NCBI RefSeq assembly: GCF_016909075.1
Contig: NZ_JAFBFC010000003.1
Span: forward strand, 496,001-560,000
Direction: 5' to 3'
From: Priestia iocasae
Lineage (GTDB): Bacteria; Bacillota; Bacilli; Bacillales; Bacillaceae_H
Length of the DNA stretch: 64,000 nucleotides
The translations under genes and the position numbers were made by a program. How positions within the stretch are numbered: position 1 is the stretch's first letter; every line of letters begins with the position of its first letter. Shown one piece after another: positions 27,936-37,197 of this stretch. Under the pieces are notes generated by a model that saw only the letters and a list, made by a program, of their open reading frames with translations, had not been told where the DNA came from and ran no database searches.

Positions 27936-29108
27936 TTAAAAGAAGTCTAAAAATGCTGTGTCTCTCTGTGTCATTAATTCTTTTAATAACTCAGTTTCTT
28001 CTTTTTCCCCTTGAATTCTACCTATTCTCACTAACTCGTCTACTCGCTTATACCCCATTAGTACACAAGTTAATGTTTGGATATCAAGTTGAATACCTCG
28101 TTTAGGTGGATGAGCACAACTACTTGCCTCATTCCCTTTCTGATAAAGTTTCACTTGTCCATTTTTAATCAGGTACGTTCCGTTGTTCCATTCAGCGTGA
28201 GCATCGTATAGATGTATGAATAATGGTTGTTCTATTTTCTTTAGTGGATACTGTAGCAAAAAGTTTTCCACATCGACGATTCTTCCCATAAAATAAGGAT
28301 GCACATGTTGCTCAATTTGAGGATTTTGTAGCATATAAGCTAATAAATCATTAGCTGGGACAACAATTTCTACTTCTTCAATCATTGAGTCATGCTGACA
28401 AATAAAATTCCATAACGCTTTTGTTCCATCAATCTCTATTGCAATAAACTCTTCCACCTTCATTTTCTTATCTTTTATGCTATACATTAAATAGCCTAAA
28501 GGCTCATTCATCGAATTGAAATACATCACATAATGAATGCTTTTATCTTCTGCAAAAGACCTCCACCACTTTTGTGAGCGTTTTAACATTCCATTGTATT
28601 GCTTAGCATATAATTCGTAAATATGATTTAATTGCTCTGTATCTTGCTCAATACACGCGCGCTTTATGAAACCCGATGCTTGACTTAAAGGTGTAAGATC
28701 TTCCTTTTTTATTTGATATTTTTTCTGATCAGCGATAAGCTCCCAACCATATTTTCGATAAAAGCTAACTTTGAACGGATGAAGATACGAAATAAGTTGA
28801 CCACACCTTTTCATTTCTTTTAAGCTATGAATCATTAATTTATTTACATATCCAAGCCGTCGGTACTCTGGCCAAGTTGCTACTCCTGCGATGCCCCCCA
28901 TCTTTATCTCTTTTTTTTCAATAAACACACTGTGTGGAAATAGATGTAACTTAGATGCTAATCGATTATCTTCAAAGATCCCCCATACTTGATGATCATT
29001 GAACATATCTAGTCGTTGATTTTTTTCTTCTTTTGTTAATATATATTGAAATGCATATTGAGATAATTCTAACGATTGTATATAGTCGTCTTTTGTTAAT
29101 AACCTCAT
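27936..29108 (-). CDS. Eis-like GNAT-family N-acetyltransferase
   Basis: 390 residues. N-terminal GNAT domain with the acetyl-CoA loop (GGIAGVATWPEYRRLGYVNKLM, the R/Q-x-x-G-x-G/A type), then a second GNAT-like half and a C-terminal sterol-carrier-like domain, the Eis family architecture. Such enzymes acetylate amines or aminoglycosides, but the substrate here cannot be predicted. It is inserted between ctaM and the ylb genes, where B. subtilis has no such gene. Confidence 0.83.
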   Translation of the reverse strand: MRLLTKDDYIQSLELSQYAFQYILTKEEKNQRLDMFNDHQVWGIFEDNRLASKLHLFPHSVFIEKKEIKMGGIAGVATWPEYRRLGYVNKLMIHSLKEMKRCGQLISYLHPFKVSFYRKYGWELIADQKKYQIKKEDLTPLSQASGFIKRACIEQDTEQLNHIYELYAKQYNGMLKRSQKWWRSFAEDKSIHYVMYFNSMNEPLGYLMYSIKDKKMKVEEFIAIEIDGTKALWNFICQHDSMIEEVEIVVPANDLLAYMLQNPQIEQHVHPYFMGRIVDVENFLLQYPLKKIEQPLFIHLYDAHAEWNNGTYLIKNGQVKLYQKGNEASSCAHPPKRGIQLDIQTLTCVLMGYKRVDELVRIGRIQGEKEETELLKELMTQRDTAFLDFF

Positions 29109-29185
29109 ATATTGACTACCTCCTTCAGTTCACTCCTTTTATTTATACATGCATTACGAAAATCCCTCTATTTCACAACTAAAAA

Positions 29186-29213
29186 AACAGCTATAGGCAA
29201 GCCTACAGCTGTT
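29186..29213 (-). terminator. ctaM terminator
   Basis: Stem AACAGCTGTAGG / CCTATAGCTGTT (one mismatch), 4-base loop, then T7 on the minus strand. The ctaM stop codon (29213-29215) abuts the stem. Confidence 0.9.
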
Positions 29214-29677
29214 TAGAATCCTAATATTGCTTTAATAACAGAGGTTGTTTCTCCTCCACGGTAAAATACATATAACAGCAAATAAACAGCTACACCTGTA
29301 GTAGCAGTAAAAAACCAAATGATACTCGTAATTGGTCCAATTTTTTTATGTTTAATAAGCTGACTTTTATAGCCTGTTAGTAGCGTAACAATACCGAATA
29401 CAGCACCTACTGTTGCTAAGAAGATATGAAACACTAAGAAAATTGTGTAGTAAATCTTAATATCATCTGGTCCACCAAATGCTGTATTCCCTACAAAGAT
29501 AGTACGAGACGCATAAATCACAAAGAAAATAATTGCAAATATCGCTGCTACGAACATAGTTTTTTTATGCGCTTCAATCTTTCCTTTGCTTACAAGATAC
29601 CAACCAATCGCAACTGTTATCGCACTGAGAACAATAAAGGTAGTACTAATAGTCGGTAAAATAGGTAACGAATTCAT
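29213..29677 (-). CDS. ctaM: DUF420 membrane protein, CtaM-type oxidase biogenesis factor
   Basis: 154 residues with four membrane helices (about 6-24, 42-60, 78-103, 118-143), several conserved His and polar residues in the helices. DUF420 proteins: CtaM is required for heme A-containing oxidase function in Staphylococcus aureus, and YozB is the B. subtilis relative. Position directly after ctaG in a cta locus supports the call. No metal-binding CxxxC. Confidence 0.8.
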   Translation of the reverse strand: MNSLPILPTISTTFIVLSAITVAIGWYLVSKGKIEAHKKTMFVAAIFAIIFFVIYASRTIFVGNTAFGGPDDIKIYYTIFLVFHIFLATVGAVFGIVTLLTGYKSQLIKHKKIGPITSIIWFFTATTGVAVYLLLYVFYRGGETTSVIKAILGF

Positions 29678-29753
29678 AGCTGCATCCTTTCTCTCTTCAT
29701 CTACAATTACTTCCTCTCTACTGATAAATGGCTGTTAGAAAAACGGTCATTTA

Positions 29754-30665
29754 TTATCGTAAAGGCGACGTGGGTGTAATTGTTTCTGATAGTTCTAGCT
29801 CATCATTTTGACGCTCTTTCTTCGCCCATTGGAAGAAAATATAACCTAAAATTGTTCCATATACAATTTCTTGAATGACTTTCATAATGACTCCCCCAAG
29901 TTGCTGGTCTTCAACTGGTGGTAACATATTAAACATTTCTGGCCCTATTGTACCCAAGGCTGCTAGCATACTTGGTGGCACACACAGAGCTAAAGCGTTT
30001 ACCCACGCTTGAGGATCTGTATACGTAGCGTACAACGATGTGTCTGCAAAAATAATTAACGCACAAGCTGGAGTTAATAAAATACCGTCTGCGAAAATGT
30101 AGCCAATTTTCTTTACACCTGACAATGTTTGCTGCTCTGGTAGTTGATTCATTAATGGCCACCACATAAAGAAAGCTGTAAAAAACAAGATAAACGATAC
30201 AATTGCGTGAAGCGTTGCATCCGTTTTCACAACATCAAAAATCAAAGGAATATGGTAAAACGAAAATGTGCCATTAAATACTAGAAGTGCAATCAAAGGT
30301 TTTGAAAAAAACGAAAAGAACGGTTTAATTACTTTATTGTTAATAACAGCTCGTGCTAGCCAATTCGGAATACCTAAAATAAGCAATGGTGGAATGGCTA
30401 AGTACACAATCGCCATTTGTGTCATATGAGCACTAAACATTAAATGGCCAAGTAAGTCAACTGGCCCTCCTTTAAACAAATAAAGCAATACCATACTAAT
30501 CACAAAATAGGCCTTTGTCTTTGTATGTACTGGCTCACTTTCTGCAAAACGAGTACGCAATCGATGAATGATCACAAAATAGAAAACTGTAATAGCAGCG
30601 ATTACTAAAAAGAAATAAGGACTCCAAAGTGCTTGAAAACCAAAAACTTGTAAATTACTAATCAA
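29754..30665 (-). CDS. ctaG: Cytochrome c oxidase assembly factor CtaG
   Basis: 303 residues, seven membrane helices of the Bacillus caa3_CtaG family (unrelated to the proteobacterial CtaG/Cox11). Conserved His residues occur in HLMFSAHMTQMAIVYL and SFYHIPLIFD, as expected for a copper-delivery or assembly protein of caa3 oxidase. It has its own promoter 40-70 bases upstream and is separated from ctaF by 376 bases, unlike the compact ctaCDEF. Confidence 0.92.
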   Translation of the reverse strand: MISNLQVFGFQALWSPYFFLVIAAITVFYFVIIHRLRTRFAESEPVHTKTKAYFVISMVLLYLFKGGPVDLLGHLMFSAHMTQMAIVYLAIPPLLILGIPNWLARAVINNKVIKPFFSFFSKPLIALLVFNGTFSFYHIPLIFDVVKTDATLHAIVSFILFFTAFFMWWPLMNQLPEQQTLSGVKKIGYIFADGILLTPACALIIFADTSLYATYTDPQAWVNALALCVPPSMLAALGTIGPEMFNMLPPVEDQQLGGVIMKVIQEIVYGTILGYIFFQWAKKERQNDELELSETITPTSPLR

Positions 30666-30705
30666 CGAAACATCACCCCTAATTTAGCAGTGACCAGTTA
30701 CTATT

Positions 30706-30735
30706 ATTATACACGAAAAACTTTAAGCCTAGCAA
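30706..30735 (-). promoter_or_regulatory. Sigma-A promoter of ctaG
   Basis: On the minus strand TTGCTA (30730-30735) and TATAAT (30706-30711) with 18 bases between; transcription would start near 30699, about 35 bases before the ctaG ATG. Confidence 0.75.
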
Positions 30736-30767
30736 TGACACTACATATGAACATTTTGTTAACTCTA

Positions 30768-30814
30768 CTCGTTCAACGACCATGACGGTAGAGAGGTCAT
30801 GGTCATTGAGCGAG
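30768..30814. repeat. Long hairpin upstream of the ctaG promoter
   Basis: Arms of 19 bases, CTCGTTCAACGACCATGAC and GTCATGGTCATTGAGCGAG, pair at 17 of 19 positions around a 9-base loop. No U-run on either side, so it is not an ordinary terminator. The rest of the ctaG-ctaF gap (30815-31000) is AT-rich with a small palindrome GTTCATTTAACTGAAC and no gene that I can see. Confidence 0.65.
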
Positions 30815-31000
30815 CTTTTATGAAAACACTAAAATAGAACGAACATCTTCAATAAAAAATGTCCCCATTTAGACAACTAAAAATGAGTACATCTAACGTT
30901 CATTTAACTGAACATCGAAAGAAAATAATAAAGTTTTAACGTTTACTTTTTCTTATAACATCATTACGTGAACTAAAATTTAAAAGCTTCTATCAAGCTG

Positions 31001-31033
31001 AAAAGAGCTAGCGGACAAACCGCTAGCTCTTTT
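31001..31033 (-). terminator. ctaF terminator (end of ctaCDEF)
   Basis: Perfect 14-bp stem AAAAGAGCTAGCGG / CCGCTAGCTCTTTT with a 5-base loop, T4 on the minus strand, just past ctaF. Confidence 0.9.
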
Positions 31034-31041
31034 CTTGGTTA

Positions 31042-31377
31042 TTACCACCAAACGATTGTCAAAAATGCTAATACTGTTAGTAGACCAACAGCTAAGCCAG
31101 AATATAAGAACATGGCTGGCACATCATGACCTTTATGGTTCATATGCATAAAATAATAAAGTTGAAAAACAACCTGTACTACTGCAAGTAAGATAATGAA
31201 CGGTACTGTAAACCAACCAGTAAAATCTTCATTATATACTGCAAAAAATGCTACAAGTGTTAAAAAGATCATCAGTGCAAATGAGATTACTTGATATCTC
31301 ATGTCTTCAGCATTTTTCTTTTTTCGATAAGCTAAGTCTACTTTTGGGTTACGTGAACTTGATTGATTTGTCGCCAT
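31042..31377 (-). CDS. ctaF: Cytochrome c oxidase subunit IV (caa3 type)
   Basis: 111 residues, three membrane helices (about 28-47, 53-75, 85-108) with the FYFMHMNHKGHD loop typical of bacterial COX4/CtaF. Starts 4 bases after the ctaE stop. Small accessory subunit of caa3 oxidase; no cofactor ligands expected. Confidence 0.93.
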   Translation of the reverse strand: MATNQSSSRNPKVDLAYRKKKNAEDMRYQVISFALMIFLTLVAFFAVYNEDFTGWFTVPFIILLAVVQVVFQLYYFMHMNHKGHDVPAMFLYSGLAVGLLTVLAFLTIVWW

Positions 31378-31381
31378 CAGA

Positions 31382-32002
31382 TTATCCCACCATTCCCATT
31401 AAGTATACGACCGTAAAGATAAATACCCAAACTACGTCGATAAAGTGCCAATAAAGACTTGCTACATAAAACTTTGGAGCATTGTATAAACTTAAACCAC
31501 GTCTAAAGTTACGAATGATAATTGTACCAATCCATAGTAAACCAAATGCTACGTGAGCTCCATGCGTTCCAACTAATGTATAAAAGGCAGATCCAAACGC
31601 ACTACTTGTAAATTTGTGTCCAAGGTGAATGTAATGATTAAACTCATAAATCTCTAAGATTAAAAATGAAAACCCTAGCAACCATGTAATGATCATCCAA
31701 AGCTGCATTTTCTTAAAGTTGAAATTTTTCATATGATACATTGCATACACACTTGTTAATGAACTTGTTAAAAGTAACATTGTTGCCACAAAAACGAGTG
31801 TAATGTCAAACAACTCTTGTGTTGTCGGACCACCAGCTGTTGAATCTTTTAATGCTAGATACGTTGCAAAAAGTGATGCGAATAAAACCGTTTCTCCACC
31901 GAGGAAAAGCCAAAAACCTAGAAATTTATTTTTACCTTCAAGGGTTGCTTTTTCAGGCGATGCAGGAAACGTTTCAGGCGTTAGTTTCTGTTCAGCTGCC
32001 AT
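31382..32002 (-). CDS. ctaE: Cytochrome c oxidase subunit III
   Basis: 206 residues, five membrane helices, with the family blocks LGFWLFLGGETVLFASLFATY and GTHGAHVAFGLLWIG and the C-terminal LYWHFIDVVWVFIF. Overlaps the ctaD stop as TAATG, indicating coupled translation. Structural subunit of caa3 oxidase in the cytoplasmic membrane. Confidence 0.96.
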   Translation of the reverse strand: MAAEQKLTPETFPASPEKATLEGKNKFLGFWLFLGGETVLFASLFATYLALKDSTAGGPTTQELFDITLVFVATMLLLTSSLTSVYAMYHMKNFNFKKMQLWMIITWLLGFSFLILEIYEFNHYIHLGHKFTSSAFGSAFYTLVGTHGAHVAFGLLWIGTIIIRNFRRGLSLYNAPKFYVASLYWHFIDVVWVFIFTVVYLMGMVG

Positions 32003-33870
32003 TATGCATTCGCCCCCTTATCATCATCATTTAATATATCTTCTTTATGAATATGATAACCATGATCATCAATCCATGAACGGAAGAACATTGAAATAAA
32101 TGTAATTGCTAAACCTGCAATACCAACCACATCACCCCAGCCATGATCATTGCGATACATGAATCCAAATGCGGCTACAAATAAGCCAACAGAAATCATA
32201 AATGGAATGAATGAACCGTTTGGCATATGAATGTCACCAACAGGTTCAGCTGGAGTCATTCCTTTTTTACCTTCCATTTTCTCTACCCATAAAGCATCTA
32301 ACCCACGTACAAGTGGAGTTTGTTTAAAGTTATACTCTAATGGTGGTGATGCAACAGCCCACTCAAGTGTACGTCCATCTTCCCAAGCATCTCCAGCAGC
32401 TTTCTTTCCATTGATGCTTGTTTTTACTACGTTAATAAGAAGAACGATTGTAGCTACAGCCATGAATGCTGCACCAATTGAACTAATTAAGTTTCCTGTT
32501 TCTAATCCTTGCCCAGGCAAGAACTTCCAAATACGACGTGGCATTCCCATTAATCCTAAGAAATGCTGAATAAAGAATGTTAAATGGAAGCCGGTAAAGA
32601 ATAACCAGAAGGTAACTTTACCAAGTGTTTCATCTAACATACGACCAAACATTTTTGGCCACCAGTACGTCACACCTGCTAACAGTGCAAATACTACCCC
32701 ACCTACGATTACATAGTGGAAGTGAGCAACTACGAAATAAGAATCATGGAATTGATAATCCGCAGGAGCTGCTGCGTTCATAATTCCTGTTACCCCACCC
32801 ATTACGAAAGATGGGATGAATGCTACAGCATATAACATTGGAACTGTAAACTTAATGCTACCGCCCCATAGTGTTAATAACCAGTTAAAGATTTTAATCC
32901 CTGTAGGAACAGCGATTGCCATTGTAGCTACAGCGAAAATGGCATTAGCAATTGGACCTAAACCAGTTGTAAACATGTGGTGAGCCCATACCATGAATCC
33001 TAGGAATCCAATTAATACTGTTGCGAATACCATTGAAGAATAACCGAACAGTCTTTTTCTTGAAAATGTTGATAAGATTTCAGAGAAAATACCGAACGCT
33101 GGAAGTACTAATATGTATACTTCAGGATGTCCGAAAATCCAGAATAAATGCTCCCATATAATTGTGTTACCACCCATTGTAGGGTCAAAGAAATTTGCAC
33201 CAAATAAACGATCAAAAATCATTAAGAATAATCCTACCGTTAATGGTGGGAACGCAAATAGAATAAGAGCTGATGCTACAAATGTTGACCAAGTAAACAA
33301 CGGCATACGCATGTAAGTCATACCAGGTGCACGCATATTAATAATTGTTACAAGGAAGTTGATACCACCAATTAATGTTCCTGCACCGGAAATCTGTAGT
33401 CCTAGTGCATAAAAGTCAATTCCATGACCAGGAGAAGCTAATGATAAAGATGCATAAGATGTCCATCCTGCATCAGGAGCTCCACCTAAAAACCAACTTA
33501 AGTTTAAGAAAATTCCACCTGCAAAGAATAACCAAAAACCTAATGAATTTAAGAATGGAAACGCAACGTCACGTGCTCCTATTTGCAGAGGTACAACCGC
33601 ATTCATTAATGCAAATAAAAGCGGCATGGCTGCTAGGAAGATCATCGTCGTTCCGTGCATTGTTAAAATTTCATTATAAAGACCAGCACTAACAAAATCG
33701 TTATCTGGCACCGCAAGTTGAATACGAATAAATAAAGCCTCTATACCACCTACAAGGAAGAAAAATCCACCTGATATTAAATAAAGAATGGCAATTTTCT
33801 TATGGTCTACAGTTGTAAGGTAATCCCACAATGTAGCTCCAATGCCTTGTTTCTGAGATTGCGTACTCAC
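32002..33870 (-). CDS. ctaD: Cytochrome c oxidase subunit I (heme a/a3-CuB)
   Basis: 622 residues, 12 or more membrane helices. The active-site pieces are present: MHGTTMIFLAAMPLLFALMN (heme a ligand His), WIFGHPEVYILVLP (CuB His with cross-linked Tyr), HHMFTTG, and HFHYVIVGG (heme ligands). It reduces O2 using electrons from CtaC and pumps protons. Its hemes are heme A, so function depends on ctaA and a heme O synthase; the adjacent ctaB is dead (see pseudogene). Confidence 0.97.
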   Translation of the reverse strand: MSTQSQKQGIGATLWDYLTTVDHKKIAILYLISGGFFFLVGGIEALFIRIQLAVPDNDFVSAGLYNEILTMHGTTMIFLAAMPLLFALMNAVVPLQIGARDVAFPFLNSLGFWLFFAGGIFLNLSWFLGGAPDAGWTSYASLSLASPGHGIDFYALGLQISGAGTLIGGINFLVTIINMRAPGMTYMRMPLFTWSTFVASALILFAFPPLTVGLFLMIFDRLFGANFFDPTMGGNTIIWEHLFWIFGHPEVYILVLPAFGIFSEILSTFSRKRLFGYSSMVFATVLIGFLGFMVWAHHMFTTGLGPIANAIFAVATMAIAVPTGIKIFNWLLTLWGGSIKFTVPMLYAVAFIPSFVMGGVTGIMNAAAPADYQFHDSYFVVAHFHYVIVGGVVFALLAGVTYWWPKMFGRMLDETLGKVTFWLFFTGFHLTFFIQHFLGLMGMPRRIWKFLPGQGLETGNLISSIGAAFMAVATIVLLINVVKTSINGKKAAGDAWEDGRTLEWAVASPPLEYNFKQTPLVRGLDALWVEKMEGKKGMTPAEPVGDIHMPNGSFIPFMISVGLFVAAFGFMYRNDHGWGDVVGIAGLAITFISMFFRSWIDDHGYHIHKEDILNDDDKGANA

Positions 33871-33914
33871 GGCTTAACCTCCCTTTCTATAAATCTCGAA
33901 AAGCTATTCGAGAA

Positions 33915-34970
33915 TTATTTCTCTTTTAGACCTTTTAAATATTCTGTTAATTGATTTAACTCTTCATCGCTTAATTCAGGATATGTACCCGTCATTTTGT
34001 TACCTGGTTTTAATGTCTCAGGATCTTTTAACCACTGTTTTAGGTTTTCATCATTATGATCTAAAATACCAGCAATCTTTTCACGATCAGCAAAGCCAGC
34101 TAAGTTTGGCGCTTGACGAGCTTGCTCTGGACGACCATCTTGTGCTTCAACAGCGTGACAGCCAATACAGCTTTGGTTAAAGATTTCTTCACCAGCTTGT
34201 GCAGTTTCTGTTGCCACTTCTGGTTTAACATCTTTAAGGTTTGCTACCCAAGCATCATATTCTTCTTGAGGAAGCGCTCGCACTTTAAAGTCCATTAAAG
34301 CATGTGAAGGGCCACATAGCTCTGCACATTTACCATAGAACACACCACCAGCTTCTTCCGATTTTTCAGAATCAAATACTAACCAGAATTTGTTTTCATT
34401 ATCTGTGTTCGTATCAAGCTTTCCACCTACTGATGGGATCCAGAATGAGTGCTTAACATCAGATGCTTTTACATTGAAGTACACTTTTTGATCGGTTGGA
34501 ACAACTAAATCTTGTGACGTGATAATTCCTTCATTTGGATATTCAAACTCCCACCAGTAAAGGTTTGCACGCACATTTACAACCATCGCGTCTTCTTTTT
34601 CCATCCCTTTTACATCAGCCAACTTGAATGTATCAATGACTGTTGGAACTGTTAAGATAATTAGTAGCAAGATTGGAATAACAGTCCAAATAATTTCTAA
34701 TTTGTGACTTCCTTCTACTTGTTTTGGAATCACATCTTCTTCGCCTTTACGACGACGGAAGCGCACGACTACATAAACGAAGATAATGGAAACGACAATA
34801 ATTACAAGTACCATTATCGCAGTACTTAACAGCATGAGTGAGTACTGCATGTCTGCTACTTCACCAGCTGGTTGCAGCGTTGATAAGAACGGTTTACCAC
34901 ATCCAGCCAATAAAAGCGCTATCATGCTAAACAACGACAATACGCGCCACTTTGGTAGCCATTTTTTCAT
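33915..34970 (-). CDS. ctaC: Cytochrome c oxidase subunit II with fused cytochrome c domain
   Basis: 351 residues. Lipoprotein signal peptide with lipobox LLAGC (Cys at about 24), two membrane helices (about 44-70 and 88-112), the CuA domain (KCAELCGPSHALMDF: two Cys, His, Met), then a C-terminal class I cytochrome c domain with CIGCH and a distal Met in KMTGTYPEL. This fused heme c marks a caa3 rather than an aa3 quinol oxidase. First gene of ctaCDEF. Confidence 0.97.
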   Translation of the reverse strand: MKKWLPKWRVLSLFSMIALLLAGCGKPFLSTLQPAGEVADMQYSLMLLSTAIMVLVIIVVSIIFVYVVVRFRRRKGEEDVIPKQVEGSHKLEIIWTVIPILLLIILTVPTVIDTFKLADVKGMEKEDAMVVNVRANLYWWEFEYPNEGIITSQDLVVPTDQKVYFNVKASDVKHSFWIPSVGGKLDTNTDNENKFWLVFDSEKSEEAGGVFYGKCAELCGPSHALMDFKVRALPQEEYDAWVANLKDVKPEVATETAQAGEEIFNQSCIGCHAVEAQDGRPEQARQAPNLAGFADREKIAGILDHNDENLKQWLKDPETLKPGNKMTGTYPELSDEELNQLTEYLKGLKEK

Positions 34971-35080
34971 AGCTTATTCAAACCCCTCTTTCATTGATGT
35001 AATTTCACCGCCTATGCTCTTATACATAGACCATGAAACATGCAATTCCTTCTATATAAATTCTAATTAGAAGAAACACC

Positions 35081-35720
35081 CTATATTAAAGTAACAACAA
35101 CCATCGCACTAAACAAAACTGTTACGTAGTTTAACGAATAAATAAACATTAAACTTGCCCATTTTATATCCTCTACTTTTCTGTACTTAAAAAATTAAAG
35201 CGCTAACCAGCCAATATTCAAAGCTTTTAACGATAAGAAAAGAAGTCTAAGGTATGAAGATAAAATGGCAATATCGAAATGCCTGCTGCGCGATATTCTT
35301 CACTTCTTCTCATGACTAACGCTAAGAAGTGAGATAGTTGCCAAATAAACATAAGTAAACTAATAGCCAAGCACTAATTTAAAAATCATCATCAACTGCA
35401 GTTCATTCAGTTAGTGAAGCTGCACTTGATACACTATCTATGTATAGTGTTTAGTGTATATTGACGCTTAGAGCACATTGTAGAAAGAAATATGTATGCA
35501 ACAATACCTATTAAACTAATAATAGTTGCTGTTACAGACGTGATCATAAGCATTAATAACCCGATTAAAACAAACCCCACTCCCATTAGTAAGAAGTCAT
35601 AGGATGAAATGAACCTGTTACCACAGGTATTTGCCTTGGTGTTTTCATTGTCTTTCAAGTAATCCACATATTATTACCAAAAAGATGAAACAACTACTCA
35701 TATTACCATATTTAGTGAGG
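35081..35720 (-). pseudogene. ctaB: Decayed ctaB (protoheme IX farnesyltransferase / heme O synthase)
   Basis: Reading the minus strand in shifting frames gives ordered CtaB pieces: 35648-35589 PRQIPVVTG; 35589-35443 GLLMLMITSVTATIISLIG then FLSTMCSKRQYTLNT; about 35441-35405 DSVSSAASL; 35358-35227 [20 protein letters not shown] and AGISILP; 35219-35196 NIGWLAL; 35188-35081 [17 protein letters not shown] ending at a stop. They match B. subtilis CtaB in order (as remembered), but need at least four frame changes, contain stops, lack about 25 residues internally and most of the first third. The 77-codon open frame 35434-35667 is one fragment, not a gene. Between ctaC and ctaA, exactly where ctaB belongs. 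Confidence 0.9.
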
Positions 35721-36080
35721 AATTTGTATTCTGTTTTTCAATATAAGGAATTGAATGCGTTTCCACACAAAATAGAGCGAAAAATATAATTCCAAAAAAT
35801 AACTTATATTGTATATTAGAACATGTTTCTCCTGTCTATTAAAACACATTTTTCGGCAATTTTGTGAAAAAAATATGAAAAATATATGGATTTTTTTTGT
35901 CACATTGCTTAATTGTTATTCTCTCACTTGATTCTTCTATATAATTAACAATAGAATGAATAAGTGCTTGTTGTAAACAATGTTTGTGTAGTGTTTATTA
36001 AAGTTCACACAACCTTATTATCGACATTTTCTACTCTTTTTGATTGTTTTTCTTTTCACTATCATAACATATGGATTTCC

Positions 36081-36165
36081 TTTTCACTGTAAAATCAGTG
36101 AAAAATTTTCCTATAAAAACATTTTCTTTCCTGATTTCACTGTTTCATATTTTTACTGATATAAT
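36081..36165 (+). promoter_or_regulatory. ctaA: ctaA promoter region with palindrome
   Basis: Perfect palindrome TTTTCACTG-TAAAAT-CAGTGAAAA (36081-36104), then another TTTCACTG (36135-36142) and TTTTACTG (36151-36158), ending in an extended -10 TGATATAAT (36157-36165). No good -35. The repeated half-site next to the promoter looks like an operator. Further upstream, 35720-36080, is AT-rich; TTTTGTGAAAA at about 35860 resembles a ResD-type box. ResD control of ctaA is known in B. subtilis; here it is only suggested. Confidence 0.55.
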
Positions 36166-36227
36166 ATTAAATAGAGATTTTGGAAAGTAATTATTTATCA
36201 ATGATTAGATTTAGGACGGTGAGTAGT

Positions 36228-37160
36228 TTGCGAAGTGGATTAAAGTGGCTTTCTGTAGCCTCAACAATAGTTATGCTATTAGTGTTATTAGGTGGTGCAC
36301 TCGTTACAAAAACAGAATCAGGAGCTGGGTGTGGAGATTCTTGGCCTTTATGTCATGGAGAATTGATTCCTAGTAACATTACTCCTGAACTCGTAATAGA
36401 GTTAAGTCACCGTGTTGTGTCTGGAGGAGCGGGTATTTTAATTTTAGCTCTTTCAGTGTGGTCTTGGCTTGCACTTGGACATGTACGTGAAGTAAAGCCT
36501 TTAGCTCTTATTTCATTTTTCTTTCTTGTTTTACAAGGTTTAATCGGTGCTGCAGCCGTTATGTGGGGACAATCTGATGCTGTATTAGCTCTTCATTTTG
36601 GTATATCGCTTGTGTCATTTGCATCCGTACTATTATTAACACTGATTATCTTTGAAGTTGATCAAAAGTTTGACGCAACATCTGTCAAAATTGCACCTAG
36701 AATGAAGTTTCATATTTACGGTATTATTCTGTATAGTTACCTTGTTGTTTACACAGGTGCATTGGTTCGACATACAAATGCTAGTCTCGCTTGTCCTTCT
36801 TGGCCATTATGTTCAAGAGCGGGCTTACCTACTCAAATGCACGAATGGATTCAGATGGGACATCGTTTTGCTGCTGGTTTAATTTTTGTTTGGGTTTTAA
36901 TCGCCTTTATTCACGCATTTAAACATTATCGAAATCAAAGAGCAATTTACTATGGATGGATGATTGCTTTAATCTTAGTATCACTGCAAGTTATTTCTGG
37001 TGCACTTGTTGTATTTACAAAGCTAAACTTATTTATCGCTCTTGGACATGCTTTATTTATTTCTTGTCTTTTTGGAGTGTTAAGTTACTTGGCGCTAATG
37101 GCGACGCGTAGCAAGTATAACGAAGGAAAGATTGATCACAATCATACTATCTCTAAATAA
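36228..37160 (+). CDS. ctaA: Heme A synthase
   Basis: 310 residues from TTG at 36228, which has an AGGACGGTGAG site upstream and fits CtaA length (about 306); in-frame TTG at 36180 and GTG at 36219 are possible alternatives. Eight membrane helices. Conserved His residues in [29 protein letters not shown] and GHALFI, and the loop Cys pairs ([17 protein letters not shown]) typical of Bacillus CtaA. It oxidises heme O to heme A for the caa3 oxidase. Divergent from the ctaB remnant. Confidence 0.94.
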   Translation: MRSGLKWLSVASTIVMLLVLLGGALVTKTESGAGCGDSWPLCHGELIPSNITPELVIELSHRVVSGGAGILILALSVWSWLALGHVREVKPLALISFFFLVLQGLIGAAAVMWGQSDAVLALHFGISLVSFASVLLLTLIIFEVDQKFDATSVKIAPRMKFHIYGIILYSYLVVYTGALVRHTNASLACPSWPLCSRAGLPTQMHEWIQMGHRFAAGLIFVWVLIAFIHAFKHYRNQRAIYYGWMIALILVSLQVISGALVVFTKLNLFIALGHALFISCLFGVLSYLALMATRSKYNEGKIDHNHTISK

Positions 37161-37162
37161 AA

Positions 37163-37197
37163 AAAACGAGAAAGGCATTGCCTTTCTCGTTTTTTAT
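37163..37197. terminator. Bidirectional terminator between ctaA and pyc
   Basis: Perfect 14-bp stem AAAACGAGAAAGGC / GCCTTTCTCGTTTT with a 3-base loop, A-tract before and T-tract after. Confidence 0.93.

Noticed and set aside
35434-35667. 77-codon open frame with membrane-like segments
   Set aside because: Its sequence matches an internal part of CtaB and other CtaB fragments flank it in other frames, so it is a pseudogene piece rather than a small protein gene.
35712-35903. 63-codon minus-strand open frame upstream of the ctaB remnant
   Set aside because: AT-rich, Phe/Ile/Lys-heavy, no ribosome site and no family resemblance; lies where regulatory DNA is expected.
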